In this document: positions 48,561-59,600 of the stretch, one piece after another | Layout of the letters: the number at the start of each line of letters is the position of its first letter | Position numbering within the stretch: the stretch's first letter is position 1 | Assembly (NCBI RefSeq): GCF_003711515.1 | Contig: NW_021167080.1 | Location: forward strand, 6,094,346 to 6,158,345 | Direction of reading: 5' to 3' | DNA length: 64,000 nt | Source of the DNA: Sodiomyces alkalinus F11 | Taxonomy: Eukaryota; Ascomycota; Sordariomycetes; Glomerellales; Plectosphaerellaceae | Notes under the pieces: generated by a model | What the model saw: only the letters and a program-made list of their open reading frames with translations | Databases searched by the model: none | What the model was told of the DNA's origin: nothing | Made by a program: the position numbers and the translations under genes

Positions 48561-48900
48561 AGGCGCACCGCACGCCGGCGGTATAGTAGAATTAAGGTAA
48601 AAGTAAAAGTAGTATCTCTTTATAGTACTAACCTAACACCTAAGCTATATACTAACTCCTAAAAGCTAAAAGTAAAATATAAAAAAAATTGTCCGGCGAA
48701 CCTAGATACTATTACTACGCTCTATTTTAAGCGACCGGAGTAGCGGTTTTATCGCTACCGCTAACCTTACTACCACCTACTATAGCCGAACCACTATTAA
48801 TAATAGCGCTATTTTCGATAACCGGCGCGATAATTTACCCCTAAGGGGCTCCGGAAACCATAGTAGGCGTAATATTTTACTACTACTACTACTACTAGAG

Positions 48901-49264
48901 TTAGTCGCTAAGGCGACGTGTAATAACCTCTTCCACTAAACTCTTAAAATAAGCCGAAAAACTAGGCTTAGTTAAGCCCTCTTCCCCGGGCGTAAGGACA
49001 CACTTAAGAGCTTTTTCGTCGAAAAAGCGCTTAGTATTATCGTCCTCTAGATATTTAATTTCCTGCTTATTATACTGCTTTAATTTAGCCAGGAACTATA
49101 CCGGAAGGGTTAGCCGGAGCACGTTAATTAAGGAATAAGACGATAAAACGTACCTTATAGTTATTATCCGGAGAACCAGGTCTAATCTTACGAACGGACA
49201 CGGCGTTAACTAATATATTAATAAGAGGGAGTATACTAAAGTAACTAGGATCTATTATTAGTAA
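48901..49264 (-). pseudogene. Spliced antisense reading frame inside copia element 1
   Basis: Function unknown. On the minus strand, against pol, two open pieces (49154-49264 and 48901-49095) join in phase across a 58-nt intron-like gap with a GTACGT donor and a TATAG acceptor. Together they encode about 101 residues, ending in TAA at 48901. The second piece is highly charged and protein-like (FLAKLKQYNKQEIKYLEDDN at its start, SLVEEVITRRLSD at its end). The frame continues upstream past single stops to about 49490, as expected if RIP added stops. It lies between RNase H and the 3' LTR. It may be an accessory gene acquired by the element; no start codon was found. Confidence 0.5.
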
Positions 49265-50173
49265 TTAGAACGCCCCGGAGCATAGATTCTTAATCCGGAT
49301 ATAAACTGGAGCTCTTATCCACGATCGTAAATCTCGATAACTAAGGGGTAGGAACTTATACCTAGGAGTATATATAGTTACTGTTATAACACTTATAGTA
49401 ACGAGTTAAGCGCCCCTTAATCGTAATATAGGTCTTAAACGAGCTTTATTTTCCAGAATAAATACCCTTTATATACTATATATAAGGGGGATTAAGGGGG
49501 ATAGCTATAAAATTTAGATTAAGGGCCTTAGTCGATTTCTTAGTCGGCTTCTTAGAAGTCTACTACTCTATTAGTAACCGGAGCCTTACGACCGTAAACG
49601 AAAGTATAAAGCTAAAAAGACCGGAGCACTTATATTAGGCTTTTTACCGGGGGTCTTAGTTATACCGGAAGGCTTAGTCAGACTAGTACTAGCGACCTTA
49701 GCACTAGACGCACGGGTTAAGGGGGCCTAAATAAGCACTATTAGCACCTATATTAAGAATCAGAGCTCCGGTAACTTACTATAGCGCGTTTAAGGGACGA
49801 AGAGCGGCTATTTAAGGAGGGAAGAGAAGAAAAAAGTCCGAAATTTAGGCGAGGCACGAAATCCACGAAAAATCGTTAAAAAATAAGATCGTGGTTATAA
49901 GAGGGAAAAGAAGGCTACGAAAAGCCTAAAAACCCTTTTATTTATATCCGGCACCTCCCCTATCTACTAATTACTTTAAATAGCACTTTCCTTTATTATT
50001 TACTACTATTATTATTACTATTTCTTATTTTATAGCTCCTTTACCTGCCTTTTAACTCGACTTTAAAGAATCCATAACTACTCTTTAAAGCTATTTTAAG
50101 ATTAACTATAAAGCGCCGGCGAGGTTAGACTAAGTAATTACTAAGCTAATTAGAGTATAGTAATTAAGGGGTA

Positions 50174-50369
50174 TATCGCACTAAAAACACGTAAGTCTAT
50201 TTTCTATATTTCTATTAGCTAGACTAGCCCTATATTCCTCGCGTGGAAAAGGGGTAGATATATTTAGAATACCCACACCTTCCTATTCTTCTTTCCTTTA
50301 TAAAACGAATACAATCATACATCTATTGAATCTCGGCTCCGGCCGGATCACATGCCCGTTAATCCAACA
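50174..50369 (+). repeat. 3' LTR of copia element 1 (196 bp)
   Basis: Same length as the 5' LTR, ending AATCCAACA and followed by the target duplication AATGA. The left (inner) half is RIP-mutated relative to the 5' copy; the right (outer) half is not. Confidence 0.9.
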
Positions 50370-50374
50370 AATGA

Positions 50375-51914
50375 GACTGACACTGTGAGACCCATTCAAA
50401 GTCATTGGTATCGTGGGGCATTTCGTCCAGCTCGCCCCTTAATATCCGTAGTTTTTCCGGTTATCTTCTCTGCCTTCTCTGCCTTCTCTTATCCTCGTAC
50501 TGCTGTCTTTCTTGCCTTGGCTTCCGTCGTGTTCGGTGTTCCATGTCTCTGCGGCGTGGCCGTATAAAACATGCTAAGGGGCAGTTTTCCGGATTCCTGG
50601 TACCTGGATATGAAAATGCAATCCGCAGAAGAAATCCCCCGCGAAGCCGCAGAACAAGGGCTCCATGGTAACTGCCATGTCTCTTGGGTTAGTATTCCCA
50701 GTTTCCAAGAACCGTGGAAGCCTGAGAACGGGGAGTAGTAAAAATTACCCGTGCTGTTGGACCTGTTTCCGAACGAAGCATTCGTACGAACAAGGAAGCA
50801 GGGGGACCTGTCACTTGGCACTCGTCTAGGTTGACGCTTGGCCAAGCACAGGGATCGTCCCTGCTTTCTCGTTCCAGCCTAGTGCGTGCCCTCTAGCGTT
50901 GGTGGTTGGTGCATCATGATGCATCATCCACTCGCCTCTCTCGGTCTCTCGGGACTCTTGCCCATGAGCCGACACTCCAAACATCACCCTTCTCTCGTTC
51001 CCGCCCCACTATCGCTCCTCCATGTGTTTGTCGCGAGCTTTGTGAGAAGCTAGACTTGATTGGCGACGATGTCTTAGCCTTCCCAATGTCCCAGTCTCTT
51101 CTTCGTCTTCTACTCCCTTCCGTAGTTGTGCCGATCCCTCCCCCCGGCATCGTCTCACCTTGATGAATTTGCCAGTCCTTCGGTTCAGAACCACGCAGCA
51201 AGAATACTTCGCACGAAGTAGACGACTTCTCGATCCGCGTCTTCCCCTCAAGCCTCCTCCCAGATGATGCGCCTCCCTTGTTGCTTGCCCTTCCATGACC
51301 CACTGCTCTCCCCGCTCCGCCAGGCCTCGTCCCGTGACAAGACGCTACGACCGCCCAGACATAGTCGTCTTGGCCTCTTTGGAAAGAAATAACCCGAGTG
51401 CGGGGTCGTTAGTTAGTCGCCAGCATCATCAACCGACTCGAGAGACTCCGCTGACTCCGCGGACCTCCTCGTGAAACCATCCAAATTGCCATTCGACCCC
51501 CCACGGTAATACAAACCCGTCTTAACACCGAACCGCTTACCTCGAGAAAACCCCCGTCGGTGAGTCTCCCATCCTTTTGATCTCGCGTTATTCCGCTATT
51601 TCCCGCTCTTCCGCTGGCTCAACGGACCCCCGACGCCTAGCGCATCCCATGCCGGCCGCTAGTAACACCTAAAGTTAATCGATCAGCACGTAAGGCGACC
51701 TAGCATGGAAAATGTTGCGACTTCCGAACTGGCGCTTGACTCGTCTGTAATATGCGAAAGTGACCTTGGTGGTATTGAAACAGAGAATCTAGGTTGGTGA
51801 TGTGCTGAACAGGAACGGGTAGTAGTAACCCAAGGACTTTTGAACTGCGTCCCAACGCGGCATGAGTCTGTTTCTCCCCTTCCCTCCTTGGCCCCCCCCC
51901 CCCCCCCTCCCCCC

Positions 51915-51963
<49 letters not shown>

Positions 51964-52089
51964 CCAACCCTCTCTCTCCATCCCTCTCTTGTTCACACTT
52001 ACGGCCGCTATGGACTGCGGGGCTGCCGTGTGATCGAGCCCAATTTGTCCGCAACTTACCTTCTGGGCCTCCTGCCCACCGACTTTGGC
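50375..52089. other. Intergenic between copia element 1 and SLA2
   Basis: Normal base composition resumes right after the target duplication. No gene was recognised. The short frames here either overlap on opposite strands or run through the poly-C tract. 3' UTR sequence of SLA2 is expected at the right end. A C/T-rich stretch lies at 51270-51680. Confidence 0.5.
51892..51962 (+). repeat. Poly-C tract (71 nt with two T)
   Basis: Seventy-one positions, all C except T at 51908 and 51915; the longest run is 47. It begins about 130 bp beyond the SLA2 stop codon, so the SLA2 transcript would carry poly-G if its 3' UTR reaches this far. Confidence 0.85.
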
Positions 52090-55000
52090 CTACTCCTCTT
52101 GATACGAGATCTTGCGCATCTCGCCCAATCGGTGTCGTGCGGCCGCAAGTGAGTTCTCCAGCTGCAATATTTCGACCTGTAAAAAAAAAAAAGAGTTCCA
52201 ACGTTGTTAGCTCCCAACATCCTCTCATAGCCTTGCTAGCGCGGAATGCGGTGTGACCCAAGGGACTCGAGGACAAACAACATCCGTCCCCGATAGGGGT
52301 GGTGTCTTCCTTACCTGTTGCTCCATCTCGCGCACCTTGAACTCGTGCGCTCCCAGTTTGGAGTAATCCACTTGCTCTTCCTCTTGGTTGCGGTCCTTGA
52401 TCATGTTCTGCACTTGACGCACCAGCGCCCTGCATGCCGCCCCCACCGCTTTGCTCGCCTGCTCCAGGTTCTCCTGGCTCTTGCTCATGAACCCAGCCTT
52501 GACTCGGCTTGCCGCCACAAGCTGCGCCGTCGACGCCGCCACGTCGTTTGACGCCACGATCAGCTGCTCCGGGCTGTTGCGGTTCGACAGTACCCCGTCG
52601 GCCGTCTCGATCAGCCTGTTGGTAGACGAAGCCACCGCCTTGGCCGCCGAGATGAGGCCCTCCGTCCACCGATTGTTTTTCTTGTAGAACGCCGTGCGAG
52701 AAGACGAGCCCCGCCCGGCCTGTACGATCTCCTGCTGCGTCACCGTCGCTGCCTTGATGAGCTGCGCGATTGCGTTCGTGACCGCCGTCGCTGCGTCGAG
52801 GATCGAGTCGTGCACCTTGAGTTCGTACGTCGTGTACCCCTCCCGGGGCTTGTTCTTCAGCTTGGCTAACCTCGCCGCCGCCGCCGCAATCGCATCGGCC
52901 GCCTTGTTCAGCTCGTTGTCCACGATGTCGCCCAGGTCTCCCTTGCCCGTCAACTTCCCGGCCCCCGGGGCGAACGTCTCGACGAGCTTGTTCAGCTTCT
53001 GGAGATTCATCTGCACATCGTTGTTGCTGTTAATAACCACGTCTGTTTTCTGAATCGGGTCCATGCCCTCCAGGCGGAAGCTCTGCAAACCGCGGAAGAA
53101 TTTCACCGTCGACAGTGCCGACTGCCGCGTGCCGTTCATCAGCGAGTCGCTCTTCTTGTCATCTGTCGCCAGTCGAGTTAGGCCCTTGGTGTTGCTGCAC
53201 ACATCCGCCATGGCGCCTGCGAAGACGTTGATGGCCTTGATCAGCTCGGCGTGCGAGCTGTTGGGACCGTCCGCGATGAAGTTGTTAAACGCCGTTGCGA
53301 ACTCCATTGCGCTCGACGACGCCTTTTCGATTTGTGACAAAACGTAGGACGGAGAGGCGTTCTGATTGCCCGCTTGCATGGTGGAGTCTAGTTCGTAAAG
53401 GGCATCATCCACCCGCTGGACGCCCGTCTGGAGCACCGAATCGATGATATCGTTGATCTTGTCCAGGTTGGCGAGAATAAGCGCGTCAATCTGACCGTCC
53501 AGTGCATGGTCCGTCTCGCCCTGGTTCTGCTTGAGCTCATTGAGCTCGATGAGGGTTTGATCCATACCGGCCTTGTAGACCTCGAGTTCCTCCTCCTTGT
53601 CGCGCAGCAGCTGCTCGATGTCTGTGTTGCCTTCGCGAAGCTTGGCCTGCGCATCCTCCAGGGCCCGCGACTTGTTGCGCAAAGCCTCCTCTAGATCCGC
53701 CATCTCGCGATTGTACTTGGCGAGCATCGAAGAGAGTTCGTTGCCTTTGCTCCTCTCGAGGTTATCTGCCCTGTCGTGTGCCATCCGCAGCTCTCGCTTA
53801 ACCTTCTCGACCTCGTCTTTGTTGCTGCCCGATAGGCGATCTTTATCGTGGAGAGCCCTGTCTCTTTCCCGAATCATGTCGGCGAGCTCGAGGTTCTTCG
53901 TCTTGATTTCCCGTTCGAGCTTCTCTCGCTTATCGATGGCTTCTTGCGCAGACGCGGCCTTCAGCTGCACCGTCTTGAACTTGTTCAGCAGCTCCAAATG
54001 TTCATGGCGCAGCTGCGAATACAACTTGGCCAGGGCCTCGTATTTGGTCCGCCAAGTGTTCACTTGTTCTTGAAGAGCTCGGATCTGATCGTCCCTGCTC
54101 GTGATTTGTTGGCCGTAATGGTTCTGGACCTGCGCAAGCTCGCCTTCCAAAGCCTTGACTCTCTGGTCGTACTGTTGAAGCATGAGCTGGTCCTGCTCGT
54201 ATTGGGTTCTCGCCCGGAAATTTTCCTGTTCGAGCTCGGCGAGCCTACCCTGTGTTTGGTACTGCATCTGTTGCTGCATCAGGGCTTCTTGCTCGCGCTG
54301 CTGCTGTTCCAGCAAGCGCCGCTGTTGGTCCTCGAATTCCCTCTGCGCCTGGAGAGCCGCCTGCTGCTGGGCGAATTGCTGTGTCTGTTGCCTCTCCCCG
54401 AGGACCCTCTGCTGCTCTTCATACTCACGGTTTTGACGGTCGAGCTCACTCTTCCAGAACTCGGAAATCTCATCGGGCTCGTTCGTTTTCGGTTCGGCAG
54501 GAGGTGGCGTCGGCTTTTGTTCGATTTCCTGTTTCGGTCGCGCCGGCAAGGCAGGGGCTTCGTCGTCTTCGGCCAGGAGGCTCGGCGGATCTTGAGGAAG
54601 CTTGGGGATGGTGATGAGACTCGTCAAATAGCGGAGGTTGGAGCATTCATAGTAGAACTTGACAAGCCGATAGTGCTGTGCATTGTACCGGGAACGGAGA
54701 GGCTCCAACGCGTCATTATCGCCGGTTGCTACCTCCATGTCAGCAAGGCTGCTCCAGAGAGCCTACACGTGGAAGTGGCAAGGGAGAAGGGTCCTGACTT
54801 GAATGCATAGCTCGAAGCATGCTCGTGATGAACTTGTAGATGCCATAGCTCTCCTGTACCAGGGGAACAAGAGCCGAGATGCGGCACTCGTTGTTTCCAA
54901 CCCCACGGAAGTGGGAGAAGATTAGCTTCTGGAATTGCTCAATCTTGTCCTGGAGAGTCATGAGATCGGTGATAGTCTCGTAGCCCTCATTCGGGTCGTT

Positions 55001-55557
55001 GATAGCCTTCAAGCTGAGGTATTCCTCGTACTCAAAGGTGCCATTGAATTCGGGATGCTGTTGGTGAAAGGACAGCTTCGCGAGGAGGTAGTAGGTATAT
55101 TCCTTGATCAAGGGCAAGTAACCACGGATTCCTTCGCCGGTTACGCCGCGGCCTAGACTCTGGATCCAGTTTCTTTGCGAGATGGACTCTCTTAGTGTGA
55201 TGGGATGTCCCTCTTGTAGAACCTTATGAACGGTGATTAAAGCTTTAAATGTCTGGACTTCGTCGGCGACGAGAGGTTGACTGGAAAAGAGACGTTCGTT
55301 AGAAGCAGGCCACAACGCAGAAGACTAGGAGCCACGAAAGAAGAGAATAACACAGACAGAAAAGTAGCAAACTAGGGAAAGAGGGCCACTCACACTTTTA
55401 GACCTGCCCAGAAGGCTTGAGAAGACCTATGGTCCCATGTGTACACGATGCAGGCGCGGACATGTTTCCTCTTGGGAGCGGACTCATCAGCGCTTGTAGC
55501 TTTTCTGATGTTGATGGCGAGCTCCTGGTCGGATCTGGTAACGAGGTTAGCAGTCAT
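52090..55557 (-). CDS. SLA2: SLA2 (Sla2/End4/HIP1R), actin-clathrin adaptor of endocytosis
   Basis: Links clathrin coats and phosphoinositides to actin during endocytosis. Exons 55394-55557, 54799-55280, 52315-54728 and 52090-52176 give about 1048 aa, the usual Sla2 size. The N-terminal ANTH domain covers about residues 1-280 (MTANLVTRSDQELAINIRKA; VYTWDHRSSQAFWAGLKV). A Pro-rich linker follows, then Gln/Glu/Arg-rich coiled coil (about 305-640). The C-terminal I/LWEQ-THATCH actin-binding domain covers about 800-1015, and a short last exon ends in LGEMRKISYQEE. All phases agree; the third exon needs the GTAG acceptor at 54729. SLA2 is the standard right flank of the MAT locus. Copia insertions lie on both sides of it. 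Confidence 0.95.
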
Positions 55558-56302
55558 GGCCACGGATAAGAAGACGAAGAAGAAGAAAAGAAGGCGAGGT
55601 GGTTAGGGACGGGATCAAGTCATTGGGAATACGGAGAGGAACGGACTTTGTGTGAGAGCCTGGAACCATGGCTGCCATTGTGGGCAATTGCTTCACTACT
55701 GCCCAAGTAACAGGAGTAATGTGAATGTGAATAAAGAGCTAAGGTAGGTGCCTGGTGGAGAAAACAACTATCGGGAGCTTGCAGCCGGAGCGGAAGAGGA
55801 GTCGGGAGGAGGATGTCGGTTGCAAGCAGGCAGCTCCGTAGCTCCCTTCCGAAGAGTCGGCCGCAGGAAAGAAACGACGCCAGATAGGTGGAAGCTGCTG
55901 TTATGATATTGCCATAAAAGATGCGTGCGTAATACAATACAGATAATATAGAAGAATGCGTCGTCAGTTACTCTGGGGAGGCGATTGGAGTCGTCAGCAG
56001 TGACGCATCTCGTGATGTTGAAAAGGAGGGACTGGGACTGCGTGGCTGGGTTACGGTTACTGGGTAGCACGAAGTAGCGATGCGCCAGCTCCATTAGATA
56101 GCGTGCCAAGATTCTGTGTCTGCAACCTCACGGAACTTGCTGGCGACCCCCGCAACCTTGATAAGGTACAAGTTGCAACGTAACGAAACAAATGGAAGTG
56201 ATAACTGCCCCACCAGTTCTGTTGACGGAAATACTATTATCCTTGTACGAAGTCGTCTTACATAATCCAACTGGCAATCCCAAGGGGTGAGAGTCTGAAA
56301 GC
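55558..56302. other. SLA2 upstream region, target of copia element 2
   Basis: SLA2 promoter and 5' UTR. No coding region was recognised. The right end carries the left copy of the AAAGC target duplication (56298-56302). The element starts 746 bp upstream of the SLA2 start codon, so distal promoter sequence may have been displaced. Confidence 0.5.
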
Positions 56303-56503
56303 TGTCGAACAGACCAGTCTTTTCGGTTACGTAATAGGCCGGATTGCCAAGAGTATCATCCGGGTGGACGCTTGCAGAATCTGCACTATATAAAATACGG
56401 TGGCAGCGTTTCCCTAACGGTCTGAGACAGTTATAGTTGTATATAATTGCCTTAATTAATTTTAACCTGTTTTGTGACGATTTTAACTACGCTTTATTTA
56501 ATA
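56303..56503 (+). repeat. 5' LTR of copia element 2 (201 bp)
   Basis: Starts TGTCGAACAG, retaining the canonical TG, and ends TTTAATA (TTTGACA in the 3' copy). The outer half is little mutated and the inner half is RIP-mutated. Confidence 0.88.
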
Positions 56504-56619
56504 ATTAAGAGTCTTAATTACTAAGTGAAGATGTACCTATTTTATCTACTCTTTTACTATTACTACCAATTTAAGAAGCTATTTAGCTACGCCGATATAG
56601 CGTGTTAATCTATAAATAA

Positions 56620-59600
56620 CTATTAAGATATCGTACTTTAACCCTATTACGTATAAAACCTATAAGGATTAGGAGCTTTAGCGATGCCTATACGAATCGG
56701 TTACTACCTATAATAACGTGTAGAGGTTTCTCCACCTAGTCGATCTGACTTAGTCCCCCGAGGAGCCTATAATACCGGAATACGGCTCTATCCCCTCTAT
56801 AACACCTAGGCGTACGCCTATATAATATCTCGACCTTACGGACGCCAGCTACAAAGTATACGATATCGAAATCGCGCGCTGGAAGATCCTATAAATATAA
56901 TACGATAGCTACCTAAAGGGGATTAACGCTATACTAACCTAGCAGGTTAATACTATCGACTAAAGCCGCAGATAACTGCTATAAGGAGGCACGCCTTATA
57001 AGGTGTACGAAGCCGTTAAACGCGATACGGATTAGTACTTAGCTACTTGCTAAACCGATACCCACGAAGAGTATATCGAGCACATATAGTACCCTACGAA
57101 TAGCTTTAAGAAGCTCGGGGAGTAGTTAGATAAGTGGTAGCTACTACTATAAAGCTATAAAGATACCGGTTCGAAGCCTGCCATGTATATATAGGTTATA
57201 GATTTCTTTAGAGGTATACGCCCCTATACCAGCCACGATTAGACTAAGTCTAAAGGACGCCTTATAGATAACTAAGTAGTTATACCCGAAGACCTTTACA
57301 CCCTCGGCTAGAAGTATATTAATACCAGACTTAAAGACTAAGAAAAAAACGCGGTAGCCACCGCGCTATAGTATTCCCTGCACTATATACCGGAAGCGAA
57401 GAGGGTGAAGATACCTTAGAGGCCACGGCTAAGCCCCGTAAAAAGGGCGGCCGTGGGAAGAAAGCTAAGAATCCTACTACCGCGGTATCTATAGCCACAC
57501 CTTTAGCTGCTTTAGCTAACCGTTCCTCTTCTAAACGCCGCTAATCTGCTTTATAGAGAGGGCAGATCTACCGCGTGTACGCTATGCCTGGCCACGATAT
57601 TAACGTCTGCTTCTATCTATTCCCGGATACGGTATATAACGATTAGATACCCTTCGAGAGCACTAAAATAACCGTCTAACGGATCCTTAAATACGACCCC
57701 TCGCTACGCACGGAAGTGGAAGAACTGCGTGCCGTAAAGAAGGTGAAGAAGGATATAAGCCGGGACTTAGCATAGCTTAAAGAGGCGTGACTCGACTATA
57801 GTAGTATCCGTAGCGGCGTCTCCCACGCCGCTAGCTTTATAGCAGAAACCGCTACTGCTAGTTACCCTCTTCGAACCTCTACTATCCTCGATTCCGGCGC
57901 TACTATTTATATATTTAACGATTTTTCCCGTTTTTCTGATTTTACACCCGCCACATAGGGGGACTACCTGGTAGCCGGTAGTTCGTCCCTGCCTATTAAA
58001 GATTACGGCAACGTGACCGTGAGATTAAATGGACTAATAGGAGGCCTTGATTTTAGGCTATTAAACGTCGTATACTATAAGGATTTTGTCTATAATTTAA
58101 TCTCTAACTAACGCCTACGTCTTCGAGGATACTAGTAGAATTAAAAGCCACTAAATAACTATATTCGGCGTTTCGATGGATCTATACTATACTAGCTAAG
58201 TCACTGCTTTGATTAAACCGTTATTAAATACGTGCCCTCTGACTAATCTACGGCTGCTTTTCTAGGCTCTTCTTCTTCTTCTGCTACCCGAAAAGGCGTT
58301 CGTAAATCGACGATATAGTATCTAAGCACTACGGAGGGCATCTTATAGCATCTACGCCTAGGGCACGCAGGCCCTGAACCACTTAGGCACCTAGAAGAGC
58401 AGACGCAGGGGGTTAAAATCAAGGGACTAATAACTATCGATTATAAGGCCTACGAGCTTATAAAGATAAAGCGGTATATTAGTAGGCGCCCTCGCACTAT
58501 ACCTGCCTACGCAGGGGAGCGATAGGCGATTAATTTCACGGATTTTAAACGAACGTCCGATAGGGACTTAAGGTTTATGTTTTTCACCGACCGTTATAGT
58601 GGTTTTACGGCCACCTACGTTATAAAGAGTAAGCTAGTAGTAGATATCTTCGTAATAATTAAGGAATTCCTCGCCTAGGTAGACCACTAATTAGACTATA
58701 AGGTGCGCGTTTTCGAATCTAATAATAAGCTAACTTAATCCCACGATATCACCTAATTCCTACATGGTGAGGGCATCCTTTTAGAGGTATCTGCTACCGA
58801 TACTTAAGTATAGAATAGAGGTACCGAACGCGCTACTACCGTGGTTATTTCGAAGGGTCGTGCGATAAATATCCACGCAAAACTGCCACCGTTTATATAG
58901 CCTAGGGCTATTCCCACGGCTACGTACGTCTATAACCGCACGCTACGAAGGCAGTATAATAAGGAATAGAAAACGCTATACGAGGTCCTCTTTAAAAGAA
59001 AGCCGATTTTATTGCACCTTTAAGCTTACGGCTATAAGGCATACGCGATAATAAAGGACGCCTAGAAGGCTACTAATAAGCTATTAAATCGTATCGCTCC
59101 TCACGCCTATATCGGCTATCTTATCGGCTACGATTCTACTAATATTTTCCGTATCTGGGTGCCTAGCCTACGCCGCTATAACCGCGTTATTCGAACGCGC
59201 GATATAGATTTTAACGAACGCGCCTTCTTTAACGGCGATATCGCCACCTTTAAGGACGACCTCCGTTAATTAACCGAGGAGTAATTAGAAGACCTGATTA
59301 GTTAGATCGAGTAGGAGAGGGCTGGAGATTCACGGTTGTTTACGGACGTATAAGCTAAGGACCCCCTCCCTTTTATATAACTGCTTATTTTGAATTATTA
59401 GATCCGGGGATAAACGCCCCCGGATCTCCTTCCTTAATGGTTTTACTGTTAAGGTTATAGTCCGTAATACCCGGCCGTAAAGGGGTAGAGGAGGCTATCT
59501 TAAGTTAATCAGGATAAGATTTAGGTCACGAATAGTGTGATTTAGCCGGTATAACGCCTGATTACCGTCTATATCCGCCAGATCTATTACTTCCTACTCT

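Larger units (their letters stand above)
42941..50369 (+). mobile_element. Ty1/copia LTR retrotransposon 1, RIP-mutated, complete with both LTRs
   Basis: A 7.43-kb element with 196-bp LTRs at both ends and a perfect 5-bp target duplication, AATGA, at 42936-42940 and 50370-50374. Gag-pol remnants read on the plus strand in the order protease, integrase, reverse transcriptase, RNase H, which defines Ty1/copia. Visible motifs: a DxxGAT protease site near 44564, a YKFD...RGD-like pre-RT block near 47125-47190, FFIDDILIL of reverse transcriptase at about 47542-47566, SDASFTND of RNase H near 48056, and TEAELLAL near 48178. Every frame is broken by many TAA/TAG codons, and the sequence is TA-rich and poor in TG and CA, as expected from RIP. 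An extra 1.6 kb between RNase H and the 3' LTR is unusual. The element is dead. Confidence 0.9.

Noticed and set aside
43137..50173. AT-rich block as a centromere or a novel AT-rich gene cluster
   Set aside because: Paired LTRs, target duplication and copia motifs explain it as a RIP-mutated retrotransposon.
51683..52669. 328-codon minus-strand frame with poly-glycine
   Set aside because: It combines the poly-C tract with an off-frame shadow of SLA2.
53848..54810. 320-codon plus-strand frame
   Set aside because: Antisense shadow of the Gln/Glu-rich coiled coil of SLA2.
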